Source: Apteryx mantelli (lineage: Eukaryota > Chordata > Aves > Apterygiformes > Apterygidae). From it: 64,000 nt of DNA. The stretch lies in the NCBI RefSeq assembly GCF_036417845.1, contig NC_089980.1:51024501-51088500 (forward strand), given 5' to 3'. Within the stretch, counting starts at the first letter, position 1. Every line of letters starts with the position of its first letter. The notes under the pieces were generated by a model. It did not search any database and was not told where the DNA came from. It worked only from the letters and a program-made list of their open reading frames with translations. Of this stretch, positions 51,323-62,224 are shown piece by piece. The position numbers and the translations under genes were made by a program.

Positions 51323-51414
51323 CCTGTTTTAGGACAAAACTTTTAATCTCTTCTGAAGTCCGTAGAACCTGCACGGCTGTCCCTAGTGACTGTCTGGATT
51401 CTAAAGAAGAAAAG
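51323..51414 (+). other. Candidate spliced exon (gene unknown)
   Basis: The segment is preceded by a pyrimidine-rich stretch ending TTTGACAG and followed by the strong donor AAAAG/GTAGGT. One frame is open throughout: two leading bases, then 30 codons from TGT at 51325, the last being AAG at the donor. The other two frames contain stops. The encoded peptide (CFRTKLLISS at its start, DSKEEK at its end) is not one I recognise. It lies 1.4 kb beyond the PIGM CpG island on the opposite strand, so it could belong to a divergently transcribed gene or lncRNA. It could equally be chance. Confidence 0.25.
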
Positions 51415-51902
51415 GTAGGTAATGTAATTCTAAAGGGTTATGAAATTAATAAAAGAGAAAAGCTGCCTTAGCTATTGTTGTATACAGCATGACTGTATGA
51501 CATTGCCTGAGCTGGAAAAGGAATTGATTTTCCGTATCAATAATTTAACATCTTGAAATAAGCTTGAAGTTCTTCAGAGAATTAAGGTTTTCTTCAAAAA
51601 CATGTTTGGTTTCAGATTCGATAAGCAGCTTGCTTAACCTGATTTATCATGCACTGTAGACTTTCATGCAGGAAGGAAGGCAGTTTTATTAAAGTTGTAA
51701 ATCTGTTGTTCCTGTAAAATGCTGCTTTTATTTATACAAGCCACCCAAAGACACGTTTAGAAAATGTTAGGAGATAAAAACTAATAGAACCACTGGGATT
51801 GCAGCTGATTGATTCTGTTGCACGTGAAGATACAAACAGCATGAAGAAAAGTGTGGAGTCAGACTAATCATGTATAAAATATGAATTAAATAGAAATATG
51901 TA

Positions 51903-51926
51903 TTTGCATATATGCATATATGCAAA
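51903..51926. promoter_or_regulatory. 24-bp perfect palindrome with octamer-like ends
   Basis: The two 12-nt halves (TTTGCATATATG and its complement) are exactly self-complementary. With one flanking base the left end reads ATTTGCAT, the POU/octamer motif; the right end reads ATGCAAAC, one base off. Adjacent CA/TA dinucleotides suggest it may instead be part of a degenerate AT-rich microsatellite. Confidence 0.5.
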
Positions 51927-53124
51927 CACACACATATATATATAAACATTTTTTTCCATTACTTGCCATGCATTTGGTTTACAGAGTCTCAAAGGTAGTA
52001 TAAACTGGGGTCAGATGTATATGTTTATCTGTTTCATATTAATGAGAACAGGTGATAATCCTGATCTCAAATATAACTTCACCACATTCCTCTTCTGTAG
52101 TAGGGAGATATTCAGCAGCAAAGTCCAGGAACTACCCCTAATGCCCTATTGTTACTTAACATTTACATACCAGGAGTAACAATGAGAGGACAGTGAAACT
52201 AGGGCCTTGTTATCCAAAGTGCTGTATAGCCCAGCAGATAGTCTTACCAGCTGAAAACTAATAGCTAAGTGGAGGATCACAACTGGTGACTGAGCGAGAC
52301 AGTGGCAAGATAAATCCTGGTCAGTCAGAAACAGTCCTGTGCTTTGCTGTCCGTTTACTATCCACACTATGGCAGATGATGAGTTTTGCAGTGGGATAAG
52401 CAAACCACTGAGGCTGCTCTCATTGACTACATGAAGATGAGTGTACAGTTAAAAAATAGGTCTGATGGATATAGCAGGGCTAAATATTGGAGGCACTAAT
52501 AGGTTAAGTTTGAGAACTTGGAGGAGAACAAGGGGGTGAGTGAAGGGATGTGAAGGAGTCAGCAATGAACTGGAAGATGATTCTGGTAGCAGTGCTTTGT
52601 AGTAATGTAAGGAAGACGTGGTGATTGGTATCAATGCTAGGAAAGAGAGAGCAGTTTGGTTGCACAATGGTGGGAGCCTTACTGAGATTCAGGTAGCCTG
52701 GAAATTTAAACAAAGTCAGATATCTGAAAATTCATGGAAGAAAGAGCAGTAAGAGGCGTTGCCTGCAGAAGGCAGTCAGAGGACCTCTTCACATGCCTTA
52801 TTTGTAGCTCATTATACTAAGATCTTGAGGTGAAGCACTTCTCATACAAGTCTATTCTGCAGTTACCTGGTCTTAACTGTTAGCTATGCCTTGAGATGTT
52901 GTTGTTGAGTTAGGAGATAAAATTTGATTGTAACAATTAATAATAATGTTTATAGATTGCCTAACCCTGTGTGTGCTGTGACATTAAGTGTGTATGTGTG
53001 TAAGATGTCAGCCAAGCTGAGTATTTAAGGTACACAGGGAGAAAGACTTTGGAATATAGCTGATATATGGTGTTCAGACTTGGGAAAGGGAAGTCCACTG
53101 GACTGTAATTTATTAGGGCTCCTT

Positions 53125-53240
53125 TTTCTGTTATCTTGTTATTTTTATACAATTTTATATTTTGTTATCTTGCTCTTTTTTTTAAACAGTATCTTTGTTA
53201 TTTTGTTGTCTTGTTATCTTCCTTTTTTGTTATCTTGATT
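53125..53240. repeat. Degenerate T-rich tandem repeat
   Basis: Repeated TTGTTATCTTG-like units occur at irregular spacing through a T-dominated stretch, for example around 53128, 53161, 53208 and 53226. It is probably a decayed minisatellite or low-complexity expansion and has no coding signal. Confidence 0.6.
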
Positions 53241-56200
53241 TTTGAATCTAGAATGTTTCCTTACATGAGAAGTACTCCTGCTTAATATATTTATCAACTG
53301 ACAGTAAATATTTGATAAGGTGGTTAGTACAACATGTTTCTTGCAGCACATGAAATTTGATAGAAAAAGTGAATAGCACTTATGTTAGATATTTTGGGCT
53401 TGATAAAATAAATAATTTTTGTGCGTATAATTGATGCCTTTCAAATATTTGTGTTATAGATTCAGATATTACTGGCAAAAGGAAAGTATGGTTAAGGTTA
53501 CGTAATGACTGCTTTAATACTGGAATGAATAATACAAGAAATTTTGCAAAAATAAGTTGAAAAAACCCATTAGATATCTTCACAGAGGAAAAACACTGTT
53601 ATAGATGTAAGGTCACCACTGTTCCCTTGAGTTTTTCTGTTAATGTGTTTACTTAATACTGCTTGATAAACGTGTACACTTGTTGATGCTAAAAATGTGG
53701 CTATTCAGAGAATGTGATCTGACTTGTAAAGGAAACTGTTCTTCACCACACTGTGCTTTTGCACAATATGCTTTAAGTGGTGTTTGTGGAGTTCTACTTG
53801 CAGTAGTTATGCAGATTGTATGTCAATGTAGGAAATTGCTGGGAATTCTGGCTGGAGATTTGCCAGAAAACTAGAGCTCTCAAGAGCTCCTGCAAGTTGT
53901 GTGAGAAAGGTGACAGACGCTATTGAAGATGCTGTTAGTGGTCCCACAAGATGAAGGACTGCAGTAGGAGGAACTGCATATTACCCCAAGCATCCTACTT
54001 GTAAGTGGTGTGGTCAGAACCTGCCCCTTTTCCCAGGCAGTGCCAGGGATCCAGCTGTCTTGCACAGAGCCACTGAATACCAGGCTTTGCTGTTCTGTGG
54101 CGATGTTCATGTTTTCAGTTATTTATACAGGTACTAATCTTTACCCAAAAGTCTACTTGTAGTCTCAAACTAAATCTCACAGAGTTGACTGGGTTGTACA
54201 TTAGGGACAGTCCTCAGCCTCACTATTTATTATGCTTTTGGGCACCAAATGGAATTCCAAGTATGCTTTTTTTCTTCCAGTAAATACAAAGATTAGTTCT
54301 TATACCTCTGCCTAGGTAGAGCAGTTATGTTATGTGGTACTAAAAGGTTTCTAAAATTACTTAATAAAAATCAATTATGCAGTTTTCTGCTTTTATCTTT
54401 TTGGTCAAAACTAATCAATGCATCAGAGAAGTTAATATCTTCATTTCTTTTATATTGTGTGAGCAAAAAAAAACCTTAAAGAGCTGCCTCTCCTTCTCAG
54501 CAATAAACATCTTAATGCTTCTTCTGTCAATAATCCTGATAACATTGTTGTGCTTATTTTCAATACCAGCTACAAACACTGAAAAATAATAATAATAAAA
54601 AATCACTAACCCTTTCTCTTCTTTCCTCTGGCTTCCTGATGGTATTCTGGTCTGGTCACAGTGAAAACAAAGGGAAGATGGGGCATAATGCAGACAGGGT
54701 ACGGGGTCAGTGGAAGTGGCTGCTTCCCATTGAATAATGTTAGCTTTCCTTGAGGAAATTGCAGAGGATGTGCTTGGGTGAGGGGTCCTTGCTCTCCTAC
54801 CACCTACTCTTTTGAGCTGACATAATGCCTTGGGGAGCTCTTCACAGAAGAAAAGAAGACTGAAACAGTATGTCATGAGAAAGTTTTGAAGAAATTCATG
54901 CCTGTAAACACTGTCTTGGAGAAACAAGTGTTAGGGAGCCCTAGTAAGTGGAGAAATGGGTAATCCTCTGGCCTTCCCAAAGCTTGCTTTGCTTCCATGT
55001 GTAGCTAATCTCTACCCAAGCAGAAAAGATCTGGATTCAGAAATGACTCTTCTATTGGCTTTGCTCGTAAAAGAGTGTTCTGGACAATGCTTGGTACCGT
55101 TAGCTGAGTATACAGTGTGTGAAAAAATATGAATAAAAATTATCTGGGTTTCCATGTCTATCTAATCCTCCAAAAGTTTTGCAAAACCAATTGTTCTCTG
55201 TTGCATACAACTTCAGATACTCCCTCTGGAAGGGGAATGAGGCATTCTTTCCCTGCTGTGCTTTTGGTCTTAATCAGTAAGGGGATTCCTTGCCTTATGT
55301 CAGGAGTATTTTAAAACTGGTTAAATATCTTTGGGGATTAAATGACTATACGACTACTCTCTTGTGCCTTGTATTAGGGTCTCCTAAATATATTATTGTC
55401 TCCTAAATAATATTGGGAAATAAAGTCCTCAGTTTTTTAAACAAGTTTTAAATGCATTTTATAGAAAGACAAGCATGTGTATTTCTCATGCTTTCATTGT
55501 CTATATTTTTTTTGCCAGTCATATAGATCTCTTTGAAAATTTGTCCTTGAGTAACAATTCCACTTTATTATTCCTTTTGTGGTATCATATTCTATTGTGC
55601 ATAGATGCTAAGATGCGGTTATGTCTGTGTGGCTGTACACCGCCATATGCTAAAGAGACTCTGTCCTAGAGACTTAGCTGTAGAGGGTATGTCCTTCAGT
55701 AGCTCTCCATGGGAATTCACTTTTTTTTTTCAGTTACTAAATAGCATTCTCCATCTCCTAAATGTTTATTTAGCGGCTCTTTGTTCAGAGTCTGATAATT
55801 ACTTGACTAAGTTAGTTGCATGTGGAAACATTCTGTTCTGCCTTTTGACATGTTATGGTCTCAGAAAGTGGTGCTTCTGTGGAATATAATTACCTGCTGG
55901 CAAGGTTGGTACTGTCTTTGGTGCCAGGCAGTTACAATTCTGTCTCTACTTCTCACACTTCCTTGTTATATAGGATGATACTGTCCTCTAACTTTACGTA
56001 CATCTGTCTTAACTAAGTCTTCAGAGCTTCTTCATTCACTGTTGACTCAAAATGACATTTCTACCATCAGTTTGTTTTTCGGTTTTCCCATTTGGTGCTC
56101 GGGAGTACGTTTTCCTTCATGCACATGCTCAGGGATACTGCCTGGCCCCAGATGCTCCGCAGGTCTGCTGCACCTGTATCAGAAGTTAAAGGCAGACTCC

Positions 56201-57300
56201 ATTGCTATGAACACTCAGTGTTTCAGTGGTAAAACTCCTAACATAGAAAAGTAAAATCATCGTAGTGAATACAAGGAAGCTGTGTTTTTAGACTTCAGAC
56301 TGTATGCAGTGGTCTAGATCTGTGGTAAATGATGGAAGTGGCAACAGACGTGTCGCTTTTTCCAGCATTTGGCTTACTTCATACTGATTATTGTTCAGTT
56401 TCAATATTTGTCCTTGCTGACTGTCACATTGCTGAATTTGCAAGGTTGTTGCCAGAATTTGAGTCTGCTGATATAAACTTTGCGTACGTGTAAATAGAAA
56501 TTCAGCCAATCATTATCCTGTGTCAGAGCAGATCTTGCTTTATTTATGTACAGTGGGAGATTAAGAGAGATTGCGTTTTGAGAAAAAGAGGACAGATATA
56601 TCTGATTCCCATTTGATAAATCTTTCAAAGAGTTGATGGCATCAAAAGAACACAGCACAACAATGTCCGCAGGACAAGTTCTACATTAGGTTGAAATATT
56701 GATGCAATGAAAAGTAAGTAACACTGGCTTTCCTTATTTAGGGTGCTTTGTATTTGTACAAATTGTAAAGTAATTATTTCTATAAAAATGGCAAGTCAAT
56801 CAGCAGTTGATACTTATCAAGGGCCTGTGCTATTTTAGGATGATATAAATCTTCAGAGTTCCCTGATGGCAAGACTTGAAGAACCCGGACTGGGACAGTG
56901 CAAAGTTAAAATTGTGTTGAACTGTGGCTCATGCTTCTAGAAAATGTATAAATTATTTGAAATGAATTCTACTGTTTAAATGCATAGTTTCAAAGGTATT
57001 TCTGGGGTAACTGTGTATTTCTTGAGAATTAGAAGAAAATAAAAACTTTCTGCTATATAAGTCATGCTTTAGTAATTTTTAGCTAGCATAAAGCAGAGGC
57101 AGTTGAAAAGTCAAACTTCTGCATCAGTGAACCTGTGGACTTCTTCAGGAAGTCTGCTCTATCATGTGTTAGTCTTTGAGTCACTGGCTGCTTTACAATT
57201 GACATATAAAGATAGTTTTCCTTTTTGAGAGCCAGGCAATCCCCAGGATTGTCCAGGAAAAAAATGAGCAGAACTTGCTCTGGGGATGCTCTCCCCTTAG

Positions 57301-57461
57301 CACCATCAACACCAGAAAGATTCATTTATTCAGTATCCCTTTTGATGTTCCTCTGTCTGAATTTGAAAGTTCAATCTTCTATGAAGCAAGAATACTTCAA
57401 GTGAAAAGAGATACCATGTTCAGACCTGAGTTCCACATGTATCTTTTGATGTCCTATAAAG
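57301..57461 (+). other. Candidate spliced exon (gene unknown)
   Basis: The segment starts after CTCTCCCCTTAG and ends at TATAAAG before GTAAAAAG, giving acceptable acceptor and donor sites. One frame is open across all 161 bp, beginning at 57302, with 53 codons plus one base. The peptide has a coding-like amino acid mix, with blocks such as IHLFSIPFDVPLSEFESS and RDTMFRPEFHMYLLMSY. The surrounding frame is open from 57275 to 57541, so splicing is not needed to explain the absence of stops. I do not recognise the protein. It is on the same strand as the candidate at 51323, but the two cannot be shown to belong together. Confidence 0.25.
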
Positions 57462-60400
57462 GTAAAAAGATCAAGTCCTTGTGTGTATTTTCTAATGGAA
57501 ATACATCAGCCAGTATCTCTGACCCCTTGGGGAATTCTTAAGAACGTCAAAAGTGCATGATAGGACGTAATCTTTAAGCCTCAGTTCAGAATATTTCATC
57601 CATTTTTCCTTATACTTCTCGGAGATGCCATGGTTGTGGCTTTGCCAGTGGTATGGTAATCACAGGGACATCAGGCATTTCTGTGAGAATGCTTTTAAAA
57701 AACAAAACTAAGCAAGCTTTCACATAGAACTAGTGAAAGTTCTAATAGCTAATTCTAATCTAGATTATTAATTTTTAATTTATATGGCAAATAGTAATGC
57801 ATTCCATACACTGTTTCTCAAACCCTAACTACTTACAAACAAGTATTGGTGAAACAAATGTTAAAAGCAGTTTATTGCCAGAGTAATCAAAATTGGTGGT
57901 TGTCTTTGTGTGGACCCTTAGAATCTCTGGCCTTAACCCTCCAATTTTCCAAGATACTCTTAAAAACATAACTTTTCATTAATGTTGGAATCCTGGCAAC
58001 CTTTTCTATGAATTGAACAATGTTTTGTCAACTAGGCTTTGATTGCTATGGAGATATTTGAAAAATGACAGGTGCTCCCATAAGACTGGGGGGTTAGGTA
58101 CAGGTAGGTAAGCAGGAACCTTGAGTGTTTTAAACACTGTCCTTCTGCCCTGCTCAGAACATACATAATCAACATTGTAGTGATGGCATAGAGTAATGAT
58201 CCAAGTTCATTCCTGTATATCTTTTGTTGGCCTAGATCTTCTGTCCTTGCTGTAGATCTCACTGTTATGATGAGAGAGGTGGGTAGGAAAGAGAGCTGCA
58301 GGAAAGAGCTACCTGCAGATGGTGGTGGTGAAGCTAAGTATTTTGCAGGTGTATGCTTCATGCTAGTGACAGTAGTACCAAGAAGATCAAACACCATATA
58401 GATTTGTCAGTTAACTTGAGAAAAGCAATCCCACTATGTACTCAAGTAGGGACATGCTTGCAGTAGCATCTATAATAACCCTGGGAGCAGTTTGTGCAAT
58501 ATGTATGTTCTCACTTGGTCTTCAGGAAGCTGCCTTGGGGATTAACAAAAAGCAAGGGAGGAGATGACAGAATAAACAATTTGCTGTAAAACGGGAAGTC
58601 CAGCTTAGAACTGAAAATTTTCCTGCTTCTTGAAATCTGAAGGTTTTTTAAAATATAAATTGAGCACATGTATGTCAGTGTAGAGTGGGTTGGGCATGTG
58701 ATAGACTTGCTCACTATAGCATTCTTGTTCTAGTCCGTTTTTGTCCATTTTTGGACAAAAGTCCATTCTTGCCCATTTTTGATTTTTCTGGACCTGAAAG
58801 ATGAGGAAGACTGGTGGGGTGTTGGTGGTAAGTGCTAAGTCTGGCCTTGATTGCAGCATAATCCTTGTAGAGGAGACAGCAAATGAACCTCCATGTTCAG
58901 AACAAATCATAAAGCAGAAGTGAAATATAATCAGTACATTTGTGTGAGGTGTTTACTTTGAGATAATATTTACTTATATGCTGGAGCACACTCCTCTATT
59001 GCATGGACAAAAGCACACCCAATAAGCCTGCTCTGAAGGGTTCTTTATTTTCTAAAGGTAAACATTTTGTAGTATGTGGGGGAAGGGGAGGCAAATGTGG
59101 GCAAAAATGTGGGGCAAAATGTTGATTATCATTCTTCACAGCAATTTGAGTGCATTGGCTTTTTTTTTTTTTTTTAACTTCTCCGTGTACGTCATAGCAT
59201 ATCTTTGATTACATATTAGCATATGTGGTGATGCTACTGTAATTCTCTGAAAGTCCGATGAACAATTACAACATGAATTACTCAGTTTTTCCATAGTGCT
59301 TTTTACTTGAATGTATAAGCATATAAAATTGAAAGCAATCAAATTAAACTTGGCAGACAGTTGCTAGTTTAAATTTTATTCAAGGAAAGTAACTATCAGA
59401 AATAAGATTGAAAAAATAGTCCTCAGTAATATTGAAAGTCTTACCTCTTTTTTTAAAGTTAGTTTAAAAAGTTTTTCGGTCAGCAGTAATGATTCCGTGA
59501 CTCAGTTGTTGATCTGAGTGTCATTAAGGATAGTCTCCAACCTCTGCTCCCAGAAGGCCTAGACAAATCTATTTGAAGGTGATAATGAGTTAAAGATTTA
59601 TAGCAATAGAGAGGGAAATATAGAAGGGGGAGTTTTAAAGCTAATGTCTTGCCCACTTGAATTACTACCTTTAGAGGTTAGTTTATAACAAAGAATTTTA
59701 TGAAGTATTGAATTTCACAGACTACTTAACTCTGTTCCCATATAAACTTAAGCCTTCATTCTTTCCACCTTTGCAGAATACCTTTAGAAGTTTAAATCTA
59801 TATAGGTGAAAAAAGTGCTAAAACCAGTCTTTGGTTCTTCAGCACAAAATATGATACACTACAATAATATTTCCATTTTATTCTTGGAACAAGATAATGC
59901 AGAATATCAGATTTGTGGGTGTGTAGACAGTCTCTAGTAATATTTAAGTCAACAGTGAACTCTTCTGCAGAGTTGTAACTGCTGACCACCAGTTTGCTGA
60001 AAGACCTTAAGAAGATTTAAGAACAGACTGGCTTTCAGCATGCTGTTGCTTTAGGAAGGGCTTAGATATATTTATGCAGTATACAACTGAATAAAAGTGG
60101 CCTAGGTTTACCATACCTAATGTTAGCTTCTAAAAGTTAGATGTGTAGCCTAAGCTAGCTTTCTAGGTTCCCTCTATAACTAATGGAAAGAGGTATGTAC
60201 CTCCAGATAGCCAGAACAGATGAGTCCGTCAAAATGTGACTGACAGAAAAAGGTAGATGGGAAAAATGCTTTGTTCGTTTGCTACTTCCATATACTCATA
60301 TAATGAATCATAAGATGTGAGAAATCCCTTCCTCAGATCTTTTAAGGCAGGCACTGATAGTTCTGTACCACGAGCTTTAAGATTATAATGCCTAGCACCT

Positions 60401-61127
60401 ATCTTTCCTACTCAATCTGAAACATGTATTTATAGATATTGTCATATTAGAACTGGGAAGAAAAAACTGCAGTCAACTTACCTGCTGAAAGAAAGCAGAG
60501 ATTTCTCTAAAGGATCTTCTCTTCCATGTTGTTCTCAGATATTTTTAGCATTCCAGTCATTAATGTGGTTCCTCTGTTCTTAGAGGAAGAACACCCAGTC
60601 AGCTTCAAGACTTTTTTTCAAATTATACTTACTAAACTGAAGTTCTTAAATATGACTGAAATAGCATGTATTTTAGTGACAAATCCCACTGAAGTCAGGA
60701 ATGCTACTTTCTAAATTGGATGACCAACCTATGAACTTAGCTGAAAGATAATTAATAATGAAATAATAAAAAAAAGACAACCCAAATTTCTGTGGAGGAC
60801 CCAAAATAGATTGGGAGAGATATATATAGAATTTTACTTTGGAGCAGTAGGAGGAAGGCTGTAGAAGTAGCTTGTTGGTCTTACTACAAAACTGTTACTG
60901 GGGGACTGATAGTTTTTAGCAGTTCAGCTTATGAGCTAATGGTAATTAAAATAAAGGGTACAAAGGTGGAAAAAAAAAGACCTTAACACAAGTTTAGTGT
61001 ACTAAGATCTTAAATCAGCTTTACTGACTGAAGGTCATATATTTAGGAAGGAAAAAATTCTGGTGTGGATATAAAGGCTAAGCAGTTCTAGTTTAGACCA
61101 GTAATCCACATAGAATGCCCCATGCTT
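57462..61127. other. Gene-free DNA
   Basis: No gene is supported. A small structured spot at 58734-58790 has degenerate 10-bp units (TCCGTTTTTG, TCCATTTTTG, TCCATTCTTG, CCCATTTTTG). Inside it lies a perfect 8-bp hairpin TTTTGTCC/GGACAAAA with a 6-nt loop (58739-58760). A 15-nt or longer T run lies at about 59160. The right end is the C tract flanking the second CR1. Confidence 0.6.
58734..58790. repeat. Degenerate 10-bp repeat with hairpin
   Basis: Four TCCATTTTTG-like units occur in 57 bp, two of them separated by GGACAAAAG, which pairs with the preceding TTTTGTCC around ATTTTT. It is a local duplication with a dyad and of unknown significance. Confidence 0.6.
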
Positions 61128-61148
61128 CCCCCCCCCCCCCCCCCCCCC
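61128..61148. repeat. 21-nt C homopolymer
   Basis: Twenty-one consecutive C on the plus strand (G21 on the minus strand) lie three to four bases beyond the 3' end of the minus-strand CR1 copy. G runs of this length can form quadruplexes and are hard to sequence, so the length is uncertain. Confidence 0.9.
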
Positions 61149-61150
61149 AA

Positions 61151-62207
61151 ACTCACAGAATCAGAGTGGTTGAGGTTGGAAGGCATCTCTGGAGATCACC
61201 TAGTCCAACCCCCCGGCTCAAGCAGGGTCACCTAGAGCACGTTGCCCAGGATTGTGTGCAGACGGCTTTTGAATATCTCCAAGGAAGGAGGCTCCACAAC
61301 CTCTCTGGGCAACCTGTTCGAGTGCTCAGTCGCCCTCATAGTAAAGAAGTTTTTCCTCATGTTCAGATGGAATTTCCTGTGTTTCAGTTTGTGCCTGTTG
61401 CCTCTCGTCCTATCGCTGGGCACCACTGAGAAGAGTGGTACACACTGATAAGATCCCCCCCCTTAGTTTTCTCATCTACAGGCTGAACAGTCCCAGCTCT
61501 CTCATCCTTTCCTCATAGGAGAGATGCTCCAGTCCCTTAATCATCTTTGTAGCCCTCTGCTGGACTTGCTCCAGTAGCTCCACGTGTCTCTTGTATTGGG
61601 GAGCCCAACCCTGGACACAGTACTCCAGATGTGGCCTCACCAGGGCTGAGTAGAGGGAGAGGATTACTTCCCTCGGCCTACTGGCATTGCTCTTAGTAAT
61701 GCACCCCAGGATACCATTGGCCTTCTTCTGGCTCATGGTCAGCTTGTTGTCCAGCAGGACTCCCAGGTACCTCTCCGCAGAGCTGTTTTCCAGCAAGTCA
61801 GCCCGAAGCCTGTACTGGTGCATGGGGTTATTCCTCCCTAGGTGCAGGACCCTGCACTTGCCTTTGTTGAACTTCATGCGGTTCCCCTCTGCCCATCTCT
61901 CCAGCCTGTCGAGGTCCTTCTGAATGGCAGCACAGCCCTCTGGTGTGTCAGCCACTCCTCCCAGTTTGGTATCATCAGCAAACTTGCTCAGAGTGCACTC
62001 TGCTCCATCATCCAGGTCACTGATGAATAAGTTGAACAATCCTGGACCTAATATTGACCCGTGGGGGACACCGCTAGCTACAGGCCTCCAACTAGACTTT
62101 GTGCCACTGATCACAACCCTCTGAGCTCTGCCTTTCAGTCAGTTCTCAATCCACCTCACTGTCCACTCATCTATCCCGCACTTGCTGAGCTTGCCTATGA
62201 GGCAAGC
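61151..62207 (-). mobile_element. CR1 LINE, 5'-truncated copy 2
   Basis: This is about 1.06 kb of the 3' end of a CR1 element in minus orientation. Its 3' UTR (61151-61230) carries the GGTTGGACTAGGTGATC block and ends at a single ATTCTGTG-like unit beside the C21 tract. Its 5' end at about 62207 abuts a 17-nt T run. Compared with copy 1 it has a shortened 3' octamer tail, small deletions and frame breaks, so it is older or more decayed. The outermost 5' sequence forms a perfect 7-bp hairpin GCTTGCC/GGCAAGC with a 5-nt loop (62189-62207). No target duplication was found. Confidence 0.93.
61232..62114 (-). pseudogene. CR1 ORF2 fragment, disrupted reverse transcriptase
   Basis: The relic of the same polyprotein end as in copy 1 is split here. 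The frame from 62114 to 61476 gives 212 residues with [13 protein letters not shown] at 15-27 and catalytic-type FADD at 45-48. It lacks about six residues that copy 1 has after LSMRQQ, and stops shortly after LGLFSL. The C-terminal block (RKNFFTMR... to GNVL) continues in another frame at 61426-61232 after a small deletion that also removes the VYKYLK segment. It is non-functional. Confidence 0.9.
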
Positions 62208-62224
62208 TTTTTTTTTTTTTTTTT
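62208..62224. repeat. 17-nt T homopolymer at CR1 5' junction
   Basis: Seventeen T (A17 on the element strand) directly abut the 5' end of CR1 copy 2. It may be a pre-existing target tract or DNA added at the junction during insertion. Confidence 0.85.

Larger units (their letters stand above)
51415..57300. other. Gene-free DNA with palindrome and T-rich repeats
   Basis: No complete gene is supported. There is a perfect 24-bp palindrome at 51903-51926 followed by CA/TA dinucleotides to 51945. A degenerate T-rich array with recurring TTGTTATCTTG spans 53125-53240, and a short AAT trinucleotide run lies near 54584-54600. A 73-codon minus-strand frame at 56288-56509 has a glutamine-rich, protein-like composition but no usable start or partner. 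The remainder is AT-rich. Confidence 0.5.

Noticed and set aside
53680-53874. Short plus-strand frame with a membrane-like segment (ALSGVCGVLLAVVMQIV)
   Set aside because: It has no acceptor or donor motif of quality around it, and one hydrophobic run in a 64-codon frame is not sufficient evidence.
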